A DNA stretch of 64,000 nucleotides from Martinezella lusitana (lineage in GTDB: Bacteria > Pseudomonadota > Alphaproteobacteria > Rhizobiales > Rhizobiaceae), in assembly GCF_014207095.1 (NCBI RefSeq), contig NZ_JACHBG010000002.1, forward strand, positions 186,001 through 250,000. The letters run 5' to 3'. Positions 27,076-36,098 of the stretch are shown in pieces. Numbering within the stretch: the first letter of the stretch is position 1; every line of letters begins with the position of its first letter. Below the pieces are notes generated by a model. That model worked only from the letters and a program-made list of their open reading frames with translations. It did not search any database and had not been told where the DNA came from. Made by a program: the position numbers and the translations under genes.

Positions 27076-28131
27076 ATGGACATGTCTGCCCTTACGGACA
27101 GTGATCTTTTTCAAAAACTTGGTTTGAAGCATCCCTTGATCGTCGCGCCGATGGCGGGCGGTCCTTCCTCGGTCGATCTCGTGGCGGCCGCTTCGGCTGC
27201 GGGTGCGCTCGGCGCCATGGGAGGCGCCTATTCCAACGCCGCCGCGATCGAGACGTTTGCAGCCCAGGTGCGCCAGCGAACCGACAAGCCATTTTCGATC
27301 AATCTGTTTATTCCGCACTCGATCCCCGAAGTCGCTGCAGATCGGGTCGAGCGCGCTATCGAGGCGACCGCCGGATATCGCCAGGAGTTGGAGTTGCCAT
27401 CACCGGAACTTAGCCCTCCTTACGAAGAGGATTTCGGCCCGCAATTCGAGGCGGTGCTGCGCCTCAAGCCGGCATGTTTCAGCTTCGTCTTCGGCTTATT
27501 GTCTGCCGATCATGTGCGCGAGGCAAAGAAGGCGGGCATTCCGCTGATTGGCACGGCGACCACGCTTGAGGAGGCGAGGGCGCTCGAGGACAGCGGCGTG
27601 GATGCGGTGACGCTGCAGGGCTTCGAAACGGGCGGGCATCGCGGCATTTTCGGTGCCAAGGCCGCCGACCCGGAGATCGGCATTCGTGACCTTCTGGCGC
27701 AATGTGCAGGCACTATCCGCGTGCCCCTGATTGCGGCCGGCGGCCTTATGACCGCAGAGGACATACGGGCTGCGCTGAAGGCTGGCGCGCGAGCGGTGCA
27801 GATGGGGACGGCGTTCCTCGCCTGTACTGAAGCCGGGACATCGGCACCCTATCGCAAGAAGCTTCTCGAAACATCGGAGCGCAGGACGCGGACGACACGC
27901 GCCTTCTCCGGCCGCTTCGCCCGCGGCATCGAAAACCGGTTCATGGACGAAATGGACCGAAAGCCGGAAGGGATTCTTCCCTTTCCCGCGCAGAACAAGT
28001 TCACGCGTGACATGCGCGGCGCTTCGACCGCACAGGGATCGCCGGACTTTCTGTCTCTCTGGTCGGGAACCGGCAAGGGCAAGCTCTGGCAGGGCAAGGC
28101 TGCCGACCTGATCGAGCGCCTTTTTGCATAG
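27076..28131 (+). CDS. Nitronate monooxygenase
   Basis: 351 residues, an FMN TIM-barrel protein of the NMO/2-nitropropane dioxygenase family. It begins with HPLIVAPMAGGPSS and contains GFETGGHRGIFG and PLIAAGGLMTAEDIRAAL, with the ARAVQMGTAFLACTE phosphate-binding stretch. It oxidises alkyl nitronates and may protect against propionate-3-nitronate. GAAAGGAAC precedes the ATG. Its TAG stop falls on the first bases of a dispersed repeat copy. Confidence 0.93.
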   Translation: MDMSALTDSDLFQKLGLKHPLIVAPMAGGPSSVDLVAAASAAGALGAMGGAYSNAAAIETFAAQVRQRTDKPFSINLFIPHSIPEVAADRVERAIEATAGYRQELELPSPELSPPYEEDFGPQFEAVLRLKPACFSFVFGLLSADHVREAKKAGIPLIGTATTLEEARALEDSGVDAVTLQGFETGGHRGIFGAKAADPEIGIRDLLAQCAGTIRVPLIAAGGLMTAEDIRAALKAGARAVQMGTAFLACTEAGTSAPYRKKLLETSERRTRTTRAFSGRFARGIENRFMDEMDRKPEGILPFPAQNKFTRDMRGASTAQGSPDFLSLWSGTGKGKLWQGKAADLIERLFA

Positions 28132-28200
28132 AGCAATTCCAGGAAAAGTGCGCAGCGGCTTTCTGTCCGGAATCGCGTAACAACAAAGGGATAGAGCGTT
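28129..28200. repeat. Dispersed intergenic repeat, copy 2
   Basis: Runs from TAGAGCAATTCCAGGAAAAG through GCGCAGCGGCTTTCTG to ACAAAGGGATAGAGCG. It shares the AGAGCA start and the ACAAAGRGATAGAGC end with copy 1. The stop codon of the nitronate monooxygenase gene forms its left border. Confidence 0.7.
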
Positions 28201-28269
28201 GTCGCGTTTCGAGGAAAGGCGGAGAGGTTCTGGCGACGCTTTGTCTCTCTCGTGAGGGCAAAAAGAAAG

Positions 28270-28289
28270 GAGCCGGCAAGCCGGCTCCC
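28270..28289 (-). terminator. Rho-independent terminator of the DUF2312 gene
   Basis: Stem GGAGCCGG/CCGGCTCC with loop CAAG. On the minus strand it is followed by CTTTCTTTTTG. It lies 33 bases past the stop. Confidence 0.82.
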
Positions 28290-28321
28290 GATCATCTCGC
28301 AAGGCTGTCGAAGGCCTGCGA

Positions 28322-28573
28322 TTATTCCATGCCGAGGGCGGCCATGTAGGTCTGCAGGATAGATTCTTCTTCCAGGCGCTCATTCGCGTCCTTCTTGCGA
28401 AGGCGGATGATCGTGCGGATCGCCTTGGTGTCGTAGCCGCGGCCCTTGGCTTCGCCCATGACGTCCTTGATGTCGGAGGCGATCGCGGCCTTTTCTTCTT
28501 CCAGGCGCTCGATACGCTCGATGAATTGGCGCAGTTCGGCTGCCGCTACGTTCTCGACGCTATTCTCTTCCAT
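28322..28573 (-). CDS. DUF2312 (UPF0335) protein
   Basis: 83 residues, mostly helical: [20 protein letters not shown] then [20 protein letters not shown] and [16 protein letters not shown]. These are the conserved blocks of the alphaproteobacterial UPF0335/DUF2312 family, whose function is unproven. Its own terminator follows, so it appears monocistronic or the end of the DUF1244 unit. Confidence 0.93.
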   Translation of the reverse strand: MEENSVENVAAAELRQFIERIERLEEEKAAIASDIKDVMGEAKGRGYDTKAIRTIIRLRKKDANERLEEESILQTYMAALGME

Positions 28574-28745
28574 GCACTTCTCCTAAAGGGTCCTAGAGGG
28601 TCGCTCGAAGCCGGTTGCAAATGGGATCGGTGGCTCAACCGATGCTACACTTCGCTTCAGGGCCTGCGCGGTATTTCGAATTCGATCGGGCAGTTGACGT
28701 GCCGCGAATGGCGCGCAAGGTCAAGCCGGATTGGTGAAGGGAGCG

Positions 28746-29051
28746 TTAATCTTTCGGCTTGTTCTGCTCGAAAGCGGCTTTTTGCACAGGCGAGGCCTCT
28801 TTCTGATGCTGGTTCTTCCATTCCTCGTAGGGCATGCCGTAGATCATCTCGCGCGACTCGTCCTTGCTGACGGGCAGACCTGCCTCTTCGGCTGCTTCGC
28901 GGTACCAATTGGACAGGCAGTTGCGGCAGAAGCCGGCGAGATTCATCAGGTCGATGTTCTGGACGTCGCGGCGTTCGCGCAAGTGCGCGACGAGGCGACG
29001 GAACGCGGCGGCTTCAAGCTCGGTCTCTTGTTCTCTGGTAAGTGCGGTCAT
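28746..29051 (-). CDS. DUF1244 family protein
   Basis: 101 residues from ATG 29051 (GAGGAGA upstream). The family signature is visible: FRRLVAHLRERRDVQNIDLM, NLAGFCRNCLSNWY with two cysteines, and MIYGMPYEEWKNQHQ. A small conserved alphaproteobacterial protein of unknown function. It lies 28 bases downstream of the N-formylglutamate amidohydrolase gene and is probably co-transcribed. An upstream open extension lacks a ribosome site. Confidence 0.93.
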   Translation of the reverse strand: MTALTREQETELEAAAFRRLVAHLRERRDVQNIDLMNLAGFCRNCLSNWYREAAEEAGLPVSKDESREMIYGMPYEEWKNQHQKEASPVQKAAFEQNKPKD

Positions 29052-29079
29052 CTCTGTTCTCCTCGGTTCGCTCGCCGCC

Positions 29080-29874
29080 TCATGCCTCGTAAGGACCGGT
29101 GCGCGAAGGATAGCGTTTGTATTCGTGCAGGGCTGGATCGGCATTGATCTGTGCGAAGATCGGTGCCAGCCGGTCGGCCCATTCGGTAACCCCAGCCTCG
29201 TCGCCGATCAGATCCTGGCGGACCTCCAGCAGCGCATGCGGAATGCCTTTCATCATGCAATGGCGGAACATGGTGTCGTTGCGCAAGGCGCCGTCGTAAG
29301 GCTCGTTGTCGCCAATAACGAGATCGGTATCGGCGCCAAGCTTTGCAAGAAGCGGGACTACGGCACGCTCGTCGCTATCCCAAAGAACGGCTGCGTGCCA
29401 GGGACGCGGCACGCTCTTCCATGCCGGGGTGAAAGAATGCATCGAGAATATCAGGGGTGCTTTGCCCGTCGCCTCGGCCACTGCGGAAATCGTCTCGTCG
29501 ACCGCCTTGTGATAGGGTCTGTGGAAGGCCTCTATACGGTAGTTCCACTCTTCATCCGTGATCGGGTGGTTGCCTGATATGATCGCTCCGTCGGAGATCT
29601 TCATGATCAGCGTCGGGTCGTCCTCGCCGCGGTTCGGATCGATCAACAGGCGGGAAAAGCCACCGAGCACGCCCGGCACGCCCAATCGCTCGCAGAGATG
29701 GCGGCATAGGCTTTCTATGCCGATGTCATAGGCGATATGACGGGAAAAAGCGGCCTCCGGCAATCCCAGGCGGCCGTAACGCTCGGGCAGATGCCGCATG
29801 GCGTGATCCCCGAGAATGACCATGCCTTTGTCACGATTGCCCGATATGATTTCGAATGATGCGAAGTTGGTCAT
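29080..29874 (-). CDS. N-formylglutamate amidohydrolase family protein
   Basis: 264 residues. Recognisable blocks are GDHAMRHLP, SRHIAYDIG, GFSRLLIDPNRGEDDPTLI and LIFSMHSFTPAW, where the His, Asp and Arg residues are those expected to bind zinc and substrate. Family members release formate from N-formylglutamate in histidine breakdown, but many copies outside hut operons may have other substrates. No hut genes are nearby; the partner gene is DUF1244. It starts divergent from the DUF1036-pyk unit. Confidence 0.9.
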   Translation of the reverse strand: MTNFASFEIISGNRDKGMVILGDHAMRHLPERYGRLGLPEAAFSRHIAYDIGIESLCRHLCERLGVPGVLGGFSRLLIDPNRGEDDPTLIMKISDGAIISGNHPITDEEWNYRIEAFHRPYHKAVDETISAVAEATGKAPLIFSMHSFTPAWKSVPRPWHAAVLWDSDERAVVPLLAKLGADTDLVIGDNEPYDGALRNDTMFRHCMMKGIPHALLEVRQDLIGDEAGVTEWADRLAPIFAQINADPALHEYKRYPSRTGPYEA

Positions 29875-30078
29875 GCGGATTGTCGATTATTAAAATTTTC
29901 AACTCTTTGTTTGATTGCATGCGCGGATGGAAGGTGCAAGGTTTGCAACGTCCGTTGGATGGCGAGCGGCGCATGGTGCCGTCACCATCCCGTGAAGAAA
30001 ATATAATCGATTAGAGTTGCGTTGACATTCATCGGATGGCAGCGCAAGAAGACGCAACAACGAATAACCGGGAGCCAA

Positions 30079-30567
30079 TTGGAAGCCGTGTCCAGCCAAG
30101 TCGCGCCACGTTTCGTTAAGCGGTCAGGTCCGCTAGCCCGAATCGCCTTCCTCATTCTCGCTGTAGCAGCGCCGTTCTTTTTCATGCCGAATGCGGCTCG
30201 CGCCGATTTCCGAACTTGCAACGGAACACAGAACCTCGTTGGCGTGGCAATCGGCTATAGGGCCAAGGAAGGCTGGGTAACGGAAGGCTGGTGGCAGATT
30301 CCGGCCAATACCTGCGCGACCCTGATCGAAGGGCCTCTCCAATCCCGCTATTATTATCTCTACGCAGAAGATGCGGCTCGTGGCGGCCGCTGGACCGGCG
30401 ATGTCGAAATGTGCGTGGCGGAAAACGAATTCAAGATCCCAGGCGTGAAGGACTGCTACGCGCGCGGCTACCAGAAGATGGGATTCAAGGAATACGACAC
30501 GGGGCGTCAGGCGAGCTGGATGGTTCAGCTCTCCGATACCCCGGGCAGCCAGGAAAGCCAGAATTGA
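30079..30567 (+). CDS. DUF1036 exported protein
   Basis: 162 residues from a TTG at 30079 with GGGAG 5 bases upstream; GTG 30088 is an alternative and the frame is open to 30022. A signal peptide (cleavage near ARA|DFRTC) precedes the DUF1036 domain: TCNGTQNLVGVAIGY, GWVTEGWWQIPANTC, YYYLYAED and GVKDCYARGY. Conserved cysteines suggest disulfides. The stop overlaps the pykA start as TGATG, which ties its synthesis to pyruvate kinase. Function is unknown. Confidence 0.88.
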   Translation: MEAVSSQVAPRFVKRSGPLARIAFLILAVAAPFFFMPNAARADFRTCNGTQNLVGVAIGYRAKEGWVTEGWWQIPANTCATLIEGPLQSRYYYLYAEDAARGGRWTGDVEMCVAENEFKIPGVKDCYARGYQKMGFKEYDTGRQASWMVQLSDTPGSQESQN

Positions 30568-32006
30568 TGAAACGCAACAGAAAAGTCAAAATCCTCGCAA
30601 CGCTCGGTCCGGCATCCTCCTCCGAAGAGATGATCCAGAAGCTTCATGAGGCCGGGGCGGACCTGTTCCGCATCAACATGAGCCATGCCAGCCATGATGT
30701 GATGCGCACGCTGATCCAGCGCATTCGCGCCGTCGAGAGCCGCTGTGGCCGTCCGATCGGTATTCTCGCCGACTTGCAGGGTCCTAAGCTGCGCGTCGGC
30801 AAGTTTGCCGACACCAAAGTCGACCTGAAGCCCGGCCAGACTTTCACGCTCGACAATCAGGATATCCCCGGCGACAACACGCGTGTCTATCTGCCGCATC
30901 CGGAAATTCTGGAATCGGTGCAGCCCGGCCATCGCCTGCTGATCGATGACGGCAAGCTGGCGCTGCGTGCCGAGAAGTGCGACGGCAAGAGCATCGTGAC
31001 CACGGTCATTTCCGGCACGAAGATCTCCGACCGCAAGGGCGTCAGCCTGCCCGACACGCTACTCGGCGTCGGCGCACTGACCGAGAAAGACCGCATCGAC
31101 CTCGATGCTGTTCTCGCCACCAATGAAGTCGACTGGGTCGCGCTCTCCTTCATCCAACGCCCGGAAGACCTCACGGAAGTCCGTAAGATCTCGCATGGTC
31201 GCGTCGGTCTGATGTCGAAGATCGAAAAGCCGCAGGCTGTCGAACGCATCGAGGAAATCATTGAACTTTCCGACGCGCTAATGGTCGCGCGTGGTGACCT
31301 TGGCGTTGAAATGCCGCTGGAGTCCGTTCCCGGTATTCAGAAGCAGCTGATCCGCGCTTGCCGCCGTTCCGGCAAGCCGGTGGTCGTCGCCACGCAGATG
31401 CTGGAATCGATGATCTCCGCGCCGGTCCCGACCCGCGCCGAAGTGTCCGACGTTGCAACGGCCGTCTTCGAAGGCGCCGATGCCGTTATGCTCTCGGCCG
31501 AATCCGCTTCCGGCGACTATCCGGTCGAAGCCGTTTCGATGATGGCGTCCATCGCCGGTACCATCGAGCGCGAGCCGCATTATCCCGGCATCATCTATGC
31601 CCAGCGCGCTTTGCCTGAGGCAACCGGTGCCGACGCGATTTCGCTTGCCGCCCGTCAGATCGCCGAGACACTGAAGCTCGCCGCGATCGTTTGCTACACC
31701 TCGTCCGGCACGACGGGCATGCGCGCCTCGCGCGAGCGTCCGCAGGTTCCGATCCTGGCGCTGTCGCCGATCATCCAGACGGCTCGCCGTCTTTCCGTGG
31801 TATGGGGGCTGCACTGCGTGGTCACGCACGATGCGACGGACCTCGACGATATGGTCAACAATGCTTGCCGCATCGTCGCCGACGAAGGTTTCGGCAAGCC
31901 GGGCGACCGCATCATCATTTCGGCCGGTGTGCCGCTCGGCACGCCGGGCGCGACCAACATGTTGCGCATCGCCTATATTGGTTCCGACGGCCAGTCGGGC
32001 GTCTGA
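30567..32006 (+). CDS. pykA: Pyruvate kinase
   Basis: 479 residues starting at ATG 30567 inside the DUF1036 stop. It converts phosphoenolpyruvate and ADP to pyruvate and ATP. Motifs: KILATLGPASSS, FRINMSHAS, GILADLQGPKLRVG, LMSKIEKPQAVERIEEII (catalytic Lys), VARGDLGVEMPLE and VATQMLESMI. A full-length C-terminal domain follows (YTSSGTTGMRASRERP). It is probably translated in part through coupling to DUF1036 and ends in a strong terminator. Confidence 0.97.
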   Translation: MKRNRKVKILATLGPASSSEEMIQKLHEAGADLFRINMSHASHDVMRTLIQRIRAVESRCGRPIGILADLQGPKLRVGKFADTKVDLKPGQTFTLDNQDIPGDNTRVYLPHPEILESVQPGHRLLIDDGKLALRAEKCDGKSIVTTVISGTKISDRKGVSLPDTLLGVGALTEKDRIDLDAVLATNEVDWVALSFIQRPEDLTEVRKISHGRVGLMSKIEKPQAVERIEEIIELSDALMVARGDLGVEMPLESVPGIQKQLIRACRRSGKPVVVATQMLESMISAPVPTRAEVSDVATAVFEGADAVMLSAESASGDYPVEAVSMMASIAGTIEREPHYPGIIYAQRALPEATGADAISLAARQIAETLKLAAIVCYTSSGTTGMRASRERPQVPILALSPIIQTARRLSVVWGLHCVVTHDATDLDDMVNNACRIVADEGFGKPGDRIIISAGVPLGTPGATNMLRIAYIGSDGQSGV

Positions 32007-32046
32007 TTGCCGACATAAGATACTGGCTATGGCCTGAAATATGCGG

Positions 32047-32076
32047 AACCCGCCTTCTAAAGAGGGCGGGTTTTTT
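32047..32076 (+). terminator. Rho-independent terminator of pykA
   Basis: Stem AACCCGCC/GGCGGGTT with a 10-base loop, then TTTTTT. It lies 41 bases past the stop. Confidence 0.92.
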
Positions 32077-32119
32077 CTTGGAGGGGAAGCTGATCGCGTC
32101 GTTGCCAACGTGCGCGCAC

Positions 32120-32359
32120 TTATCCCGCGTCTGGGCGGCTCAATCGCGAATCTTCGTCGCCGACGAACTCGAGAAGATCGCCCGGTTGGCAATCCAGCGC
32201 TTTGCAGATCGCCTCCAGGGTCTCGAAGCGGATGCCCTTCACCTTGCCGGATTTCAACAACGAGATATTGGCTTCCGTGATGCCCACCTCAGCGGCCAAT
32301 TCCTTTGAACGCATCTTTCGGCGCGCTAGCATGACATCGAGATTGACGAGGATCGCCAT
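32120..32359 (-). CDS. XRE-family (YozG-like) small regulator
   Basis: 79 residues from ATG 32359 (GGAAA upstream), one helix-turn-helix domain of Cro/CI type: LARRKMRSKELAAEVGI then TEANISLLKSGKVKGIRFETL and ICKALDCQPGDLLEF. This short type usually sits with a DUF2975 membrane protein, and does so here, 98 bases downstream of it on the same strand. It probably controls that pair. A repeat copy lies between the two genes. Confidence 0.9.
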   Translation of the reverse strand: MAILVNLDVMLARRKMRSKELAAEVGITEANISLLKSGKVKGIRFETLEAICKALDCQPGDLLEFVGDEDSRLSRPDAG

Positions 32360-32382
32360 GAAAGCATTTCCATGAGAATGCA

Positions 32383-32463
32383 CGGCGGCTTCGCATCCAG
32401 AGTGCACAAAAACAAAGAGATAGAGCTTTTCGCCACGCGAAGAAAAGCGAAAACTCTTTAGAC
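32383..32463. repeat. Dispersed intergenic repeat, copy 3
   Basis: Contains AAACAAAGAGATAGAGC (32410-32426), identical to copy 1. It ends in CTTTAGAC, where the complement gives the TAA stop of the DUF2975 gene. The right half forms an imperfect hairpin AGAGCTTTTCGC/GCGAAAACTCT. Confidence 0.7.
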
Positions 32464-33021
32464 GAAATTCGCATTCTCATCGGCGATGCGGGCCGCTTCC
32501 CGCAAGGTCCAGCCGATGGCGACGAGAAGCCCTCCGACAATCGCCCACAGAATATCGTCAAGGCTTACGGTCAGGGCCGCAAGTCTCTGTCCGGGAGGAT
32601 TGCCGAGCGTGATGAGAACGCTGGCCGCCATCCGCCAGAACGGCAAAAGAAGGCCCTTGGCGATCAGGATCATGCCGATACGCCATACCCGCGCTGCGGC
32701 GATATCGGTGATGGCATGACCGGCGATAAAGCCAGTGAAGACCACGCGCGCCTGCAGCAGGAGATAGACGAGCAGGGCAGCCGGCGGCGCGGACAGGGCC
32801 AGTCCCATGAGTTGAGTGGCCAATGTGACCGTTACGGGGGAACCGGCGATGCCGAGATAAGGCGCCAGCATGGTCTGAACGGTGCTCTTATCGACCCATA
32901 TCCAGATCATGGCCGCGACCGTGAAGACCATGCCCGCAACGGTCGATCCGGACATGATGCGTGCCCAGCGCCGGCGGCGATCCGTCACCCGTGCCGGTGG
33001 GTGATCGATGATATGCGTCAT
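32458..33021 (-). CDS. DUF2975 membrane protein
   Basis: 187 residues from ATG 33021; the long open frame upstream is not coding. Four hydrophobic segments (about 25-45, 65-88, 108-128, 150-172). The pattern and the following XRE regulator mark it as DUF2975, the YoaS/YozG arrangement, whose function is unknown. The residues just past the second segment are positively charged, as expected for a cytoplasmic loop. Confidence 0.85.
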   Translation of the reverse strand: MTHIIDHPPARVTDRRRRWARIMSGSTVAGMVFTVAAMIWIWVDKSTVQTMLAPYLGIAGSPVTVTLATQLMGLALSAPPAALLVYLLLQARVVFTGFIAGHAITDIAAARVWRIGMILIAKGLLLPFWRMAASVLITLGNPPGQRLAALTVSLDDILWAIVGGLLVAIGWTLREAARIADENANFV

Positions 33022-33093
33022 GAGAACGCTCCAATTGACTCGATATTTAATTTCTGTATTACGATAATTAATGATCGTCAATGAGGAATTCTT

Positions 33094-33687
33094 ATGCCGA
33101 TATCCCTCGTTATTCTGCGCGTCTTCATGCTGCTTGCCTTGCTCGCATTGGGTGGCTGCCTGAGCACGCCGCTTTCCAGCCTGCCGAAGCTCGCCCGGCT
33201 CGATTTCCTCACCATGGATTTTGCCGAGGTCAGGGCCGGGCTGCGTCAACCTTCCGCGCTGGCCTTGCGGCCGGGTGATTTCGTGATGACCGTGAAGACG
33301 AAGACCGACGGCAGCAGCGATGAAACCGTCGACAGGTTCGTCCTTCTTGAAACGACCGAGCCGGCAGAGCTGCAATCTCTGGCCACGGAGGTCAAATCTG
33401 GGTTTGCGCTGAGTGCCTGGCGGGTCGCGCCGACGGATGTGCCGCGGCTGGCAGCGATCCAGGAACGCACACGCGCTTCACTTCAGCATGGGCCGCGCGT
33501 GCGCGGCAGCATCGAGATTACCGTGACCGGCGGCTGTACGCGCGAGACCATCCCCGCGGGACCTTTGGCCGTGTCGACCTATCTCAAGCCCGCTCGTGGC
33601 GAAGGCTTCATCACCTTGAGCGCCAATGCCGACCTCAGGGGGATGATTGCAGCTAAGGGGCAGCAGGTCTCTCTTCCGCGTTGCTGA
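33094..33687 (+). CDS. Putative lipoprotein, family not recognised
   Basis: 197 residues. A lipoprotein signal with lipobox LGGC (Cys22) is followed by a chain with alternating hydrophobic residues and few charges, consistent with a beta-rich periplasmic fold. The end reads VSLPRC, placing a Cys at the C-terminus. GAGGAAT precedes the ATG. I know no function; the neighbours (divergent DUF2975, LysE exporter) do not help. Confidence 0.75.
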   Translation: MPISLVILRVFMLLALLALGGCLSTPLSSLPKLARLDFLTMDFAEVRAGLRQPSALALRPGDFVMTVKTKTDGSSDETVDRFVLLETTEPAELQSLATEVKSGFALSAWRVAPTDVPRLAAIQERTRASLQHGPRVRGSIEITVTGGCTRETIPAGPLAVSTYLKPARGEGFITLSANADLRGMIAAKGQQVSLPRC

Positions 33688-33822
33688 GGCGCGCGGGGAG
33701 GGGCGGTTAGGTCTGTCGAGAGGCGATGGAGGGTATCGAAACGTGACACGCAGGAAACCATGCCGGTACTTGCTAACCGTCGCACCACATGCAACCTTCC
33801 TTGCTCAAAGAGGAGGGACATC

Positions 33823-34458
33823 ATGCATCTGACCACGCTGCTCGCCTTTGCCGCCGTTTCCTTCATCGGTATCGCAACGCCCGGACCGACCGTGCTTCTG
33901 GCGCTGACGAATGGTTCGCGTTTCGGGGTCAGACGCGCCTTGCCGGGCATGATCGGTGCTGTTCTTTCCGATGCGGTTCTGATCAGTGCCGTCACCATTG
34001 GTCTTGGTGCTCTGCTCGCCGCCTCCGAGTTCTGGTTCTCGGCTCTGAAATGGGTGGGGGCGGCCTATCTTGCCTTTCTCGGCATCATGATGCTGCGCTC
34101 AAAGGGGGGTATCGACGGCGCCTTGCGGGCGAGCGCAACGCAGCCGAAGGGAACGGCATTTTCCATTGGCCTGAAGAGCTTCATGGTCGCCGTCACCAAC
34201 CCGAAGGGCTATCTTTTCTTCTCGGCTTTCCTGCCACAGTTTATCGACCCCTCGGCGCCGCAGCTGCAGCAATACATCATTCTGGGCGCCATCTTCGCTA
34301 CGCTCGATTTCACCATCATGTTAGCCTACGCCGTTTTCGGCTCGCAGGCGGTAAGGGTGCTGAAATCGGAAGGGGCGAAATGGCTCGAGCGCGCCTGTGG
34401 CGGCGCGCTGCTGGCTCTTGCCGGATCGCTGGCGCTCTATCGTCGCGCCACCAACTGA
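33823..34458 (+). CDS. LysE/RhtB-family amino acid exporter
   Basis: 211 residues from ATG 33823, preceded by AGGAGGG; the upstream open frame lacks this. Six hydrophobic segments and the family signature FIGIATPGPTVLLALTNGSRFG near the N-terminus, then VAVTNPKGYLFFSAFLPQFI. It exports an amino acid or related compound; the substrate cannot be read from the sequence. The convergent threonine dehydratase-like gene ends 4 bases away. Confidence 0.93.
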   Translation: MHLTTLLAFAAVSFIGIATPGPTVLLALTNGSRFGVRRALPGMIGAVLSDAVLISAVTIGLGALLAASEFWFSALKWVGAAYLAFLGIMMLRSKGGIDGALRASATQPKGTAFSIGLKSFMVAVTNPKGYLFFSAFLPQFIDPSAPQLQQYIILGAIFATLDFTIMLAYAVFGSQAVRVLKSEGAKWLERACGGALLALAGSLALYRRATN

Positions 34459-34461
34459 GGT

Positions 34462-35433
34462 CTAGTGGCGGTTCAGAGCCGCTTCAAAGACATCTTGATC
34501 GACATTGCCGCCCGAGGTGATGGCGATCGCTGTATCGCCGCCGATATCCTTGCCGTGGAACAGCGCTGCCGCCAGCGCGACGGCGCCGCCCGGTTCCACA
34601 ACAATCTTCAAGCGAGTGAAGGCAAGTGCCATGGCTTTTTGCACTTCCTCATCTGTCACGACGAGGCCGGGGCCGCAAAGACGCTTCAGGATCGGGTAGG
34701 TGATGTTGCCCGGCTGCGGTGTGATGATCGCATCGCAGATCGAGCCTTGCAGCGCAGCATTGCGTTCGATCTTGCCCGAGGCGAGCGAGCGGGCGGTATC
34801 GTCGAAGTCCTGTGGTTCGCAGGGATGCACCTTGAAGCGAGGAGCGCGGGATTCGAGCGCCAGCGCGATGCCCGAGGTCAAGCCGCCACCACCGCAGGGG
34901 ACGAGGACGCTTGCCGCCTCGATGCCTTCCTCGGCAGCCTGTTCGGCGATTTCGAGTCCGGTCGTTCCCTGGCCGGCGATGACCTGCGGCTCGTCGAAGG
35001 GCTTGATGAGCGTCAAGCCGCGCTCCTTGGAAATGCGTGCGCCGATCTCGTCGCGATCTTCCTTGACGCGGTCATAGAGCACCACTTCTGCACCGAAGGC
35101 GCGGGTATTGGCGATCTTCAGCTTCGGAGCGTCCGTCGGCATGATGATGACGGCGGGGACGCCATGCAGCTTTGCCGCCAGTGCCACGCCTTGAGCGTGA
35201 TTGCCGGACGAGAAGGCGATCACCCCCCTGGCGCGTACGGTTGGCTCCAGCGCCGAGACCGCCGACCAGCCGCCGCGAAACTTGAAGGAACCGGAGTGTT
35301 GCAGGCACTCGGCTTTCACGAACAGGCGGCGGCCGGCAATCTCGTCGAGAAAGGGAGAGGAGAGGAGCGGCGTGCGCCGGGCCCGACCGCCGAGGCGAGT
35401 GCGGGCGGCTTCGATCATTGCAATATCGACCAT
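34462..35433 (-). CDS. Threonine/serine dehydratase-family PLP enzyme
   Basis: 323 residues, fold type II. The PLP lysine is in HSGSFKFRGG, the asparagine loop is SSGNHAQGVALAA, and the phosphate-binding glycine loop is PCGGGGLTSGIA. It lacks the C-terminal regulatory domain of biosynthetic IlvA, so it is a catabolic threonine dehydratase or serine racemase-like enzyme. Start ATG 35433. It has no close same-strand neighbour. Confidence 0.9.
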   Translation of the reverse strand: MVDIAMIEAARTRLGGRARRTPLLSSPFLDEIAGRRLFVKAECLQHSGSFKFRGGWSAVSALEPTVRARGVIAFSSGNHAQGVALAAKLHGVPAVIIMPTDAPKLKIANTRAFGAEVVLYDRVKEDRDEIGARISKERGLTLIKPFDEPQVIAGQGTTGLEIAEQAAEEGIEAASVLVPCGGGGLTSGIALALESRAPRFKVHPCEPQDFDDTARSLASGKIERNAALQGSICDAIITPQPGNITYPILKRLCGPGLVVTDEEVQKAMALAFTRLKIVVEPGGAVALAAALFHGKDIGGDTAIAITSGGNVDQDVFEAALNRH

Positions 35434-35522
35434 GGAGGGATCACTCTTCTGCTTCAGAAAGACTTTCCATCCATAAAGCGCGCACCTCTCCTTTAAAACA
35501 ATGAGATTGTCTCCGTGACACT

Positions 35523-36095
35523 TCAGGCGACGCCGGGCAGTGAGAGATGCCCGACATTGTATGTCTGCAGGCCGGATCTTGCCGCATCCTTCGATGGTTC
35601 AGCCAACAGGCGGAAGCGCACCAGGGTCCAGTGCGTCGGCTCGAAGGCGACCACCGATGCCAGCGCTTCGCCATCGGATATGGCCTGCGCTGCCGCCTCA
35701 GTCTCGTTTGCGCGGAGTTCGGCGAGTGATGTTGCGGCATCGATCCCGATCACCTCGCGCGTGGCAAATTTGGTGCTTCGAATATCCTTTGACGTATCTG
35801 CGTGCCAGGCGATCCAGGTATTGATCTGGGGGCGGCCGAAGTTCTCGCTCAAGGCAAGGAAGCCGGGACCGCAGACGAAATCGCTCAGGCCTTCTTCCTG
35901 CTGCCAGACGTAGAAGGGAGAATAGAAGTTCTGCCGGCTCTCCGTCACCGCATCACCCTTTCTCGCCGTCAGGTAAGCCTTGAACTTCAAGCCGGGGAGA
36001 TTGTCGAGCAGCGGGCCTTTCTCGCGGATGCGGCGATCGATGATCGCCATGTCGTAATCCGCGGGAAGGGCGAAGTTATATTGCATGGCGATCAT
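35523..36095 (-). CDS. DUF4865 family protein
   Basis: 190 residues from ATG 36095, with GGAGG 8 bases upstream. The start YNFALPADYDMAIIDRRI and FYSPFYVWQQEEGLSDFVCG are typical of DUF4865, a family resembling a duplicated monooxygenase-like ferredoxin fold. No reaction is established. It is third in a group with a cupin and a tautomerase (3 and 5 bases apart), divergent from a LysR gene, so a shared catabolic or stress role is likely. Confidence 0.85.
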   Translation of the reverse strand: MIAMQYNFALPADYDMAIIDRRIREKGPLLDNLPGLKFKAYLTARKGDAVTESRQNFYSPFYVWQQEEGLSDFVCGPGFLALSENFGRPQINTWIAWHADTSKDIRSTKFATREVIGIDAATSLAELRANETEAAAQAISDGEALASVVAFEPTHWTLVRFRLLAEPSKDAARSGLQTYNVGHLSLPGVA

Positions 36096-36098
36096 TGG

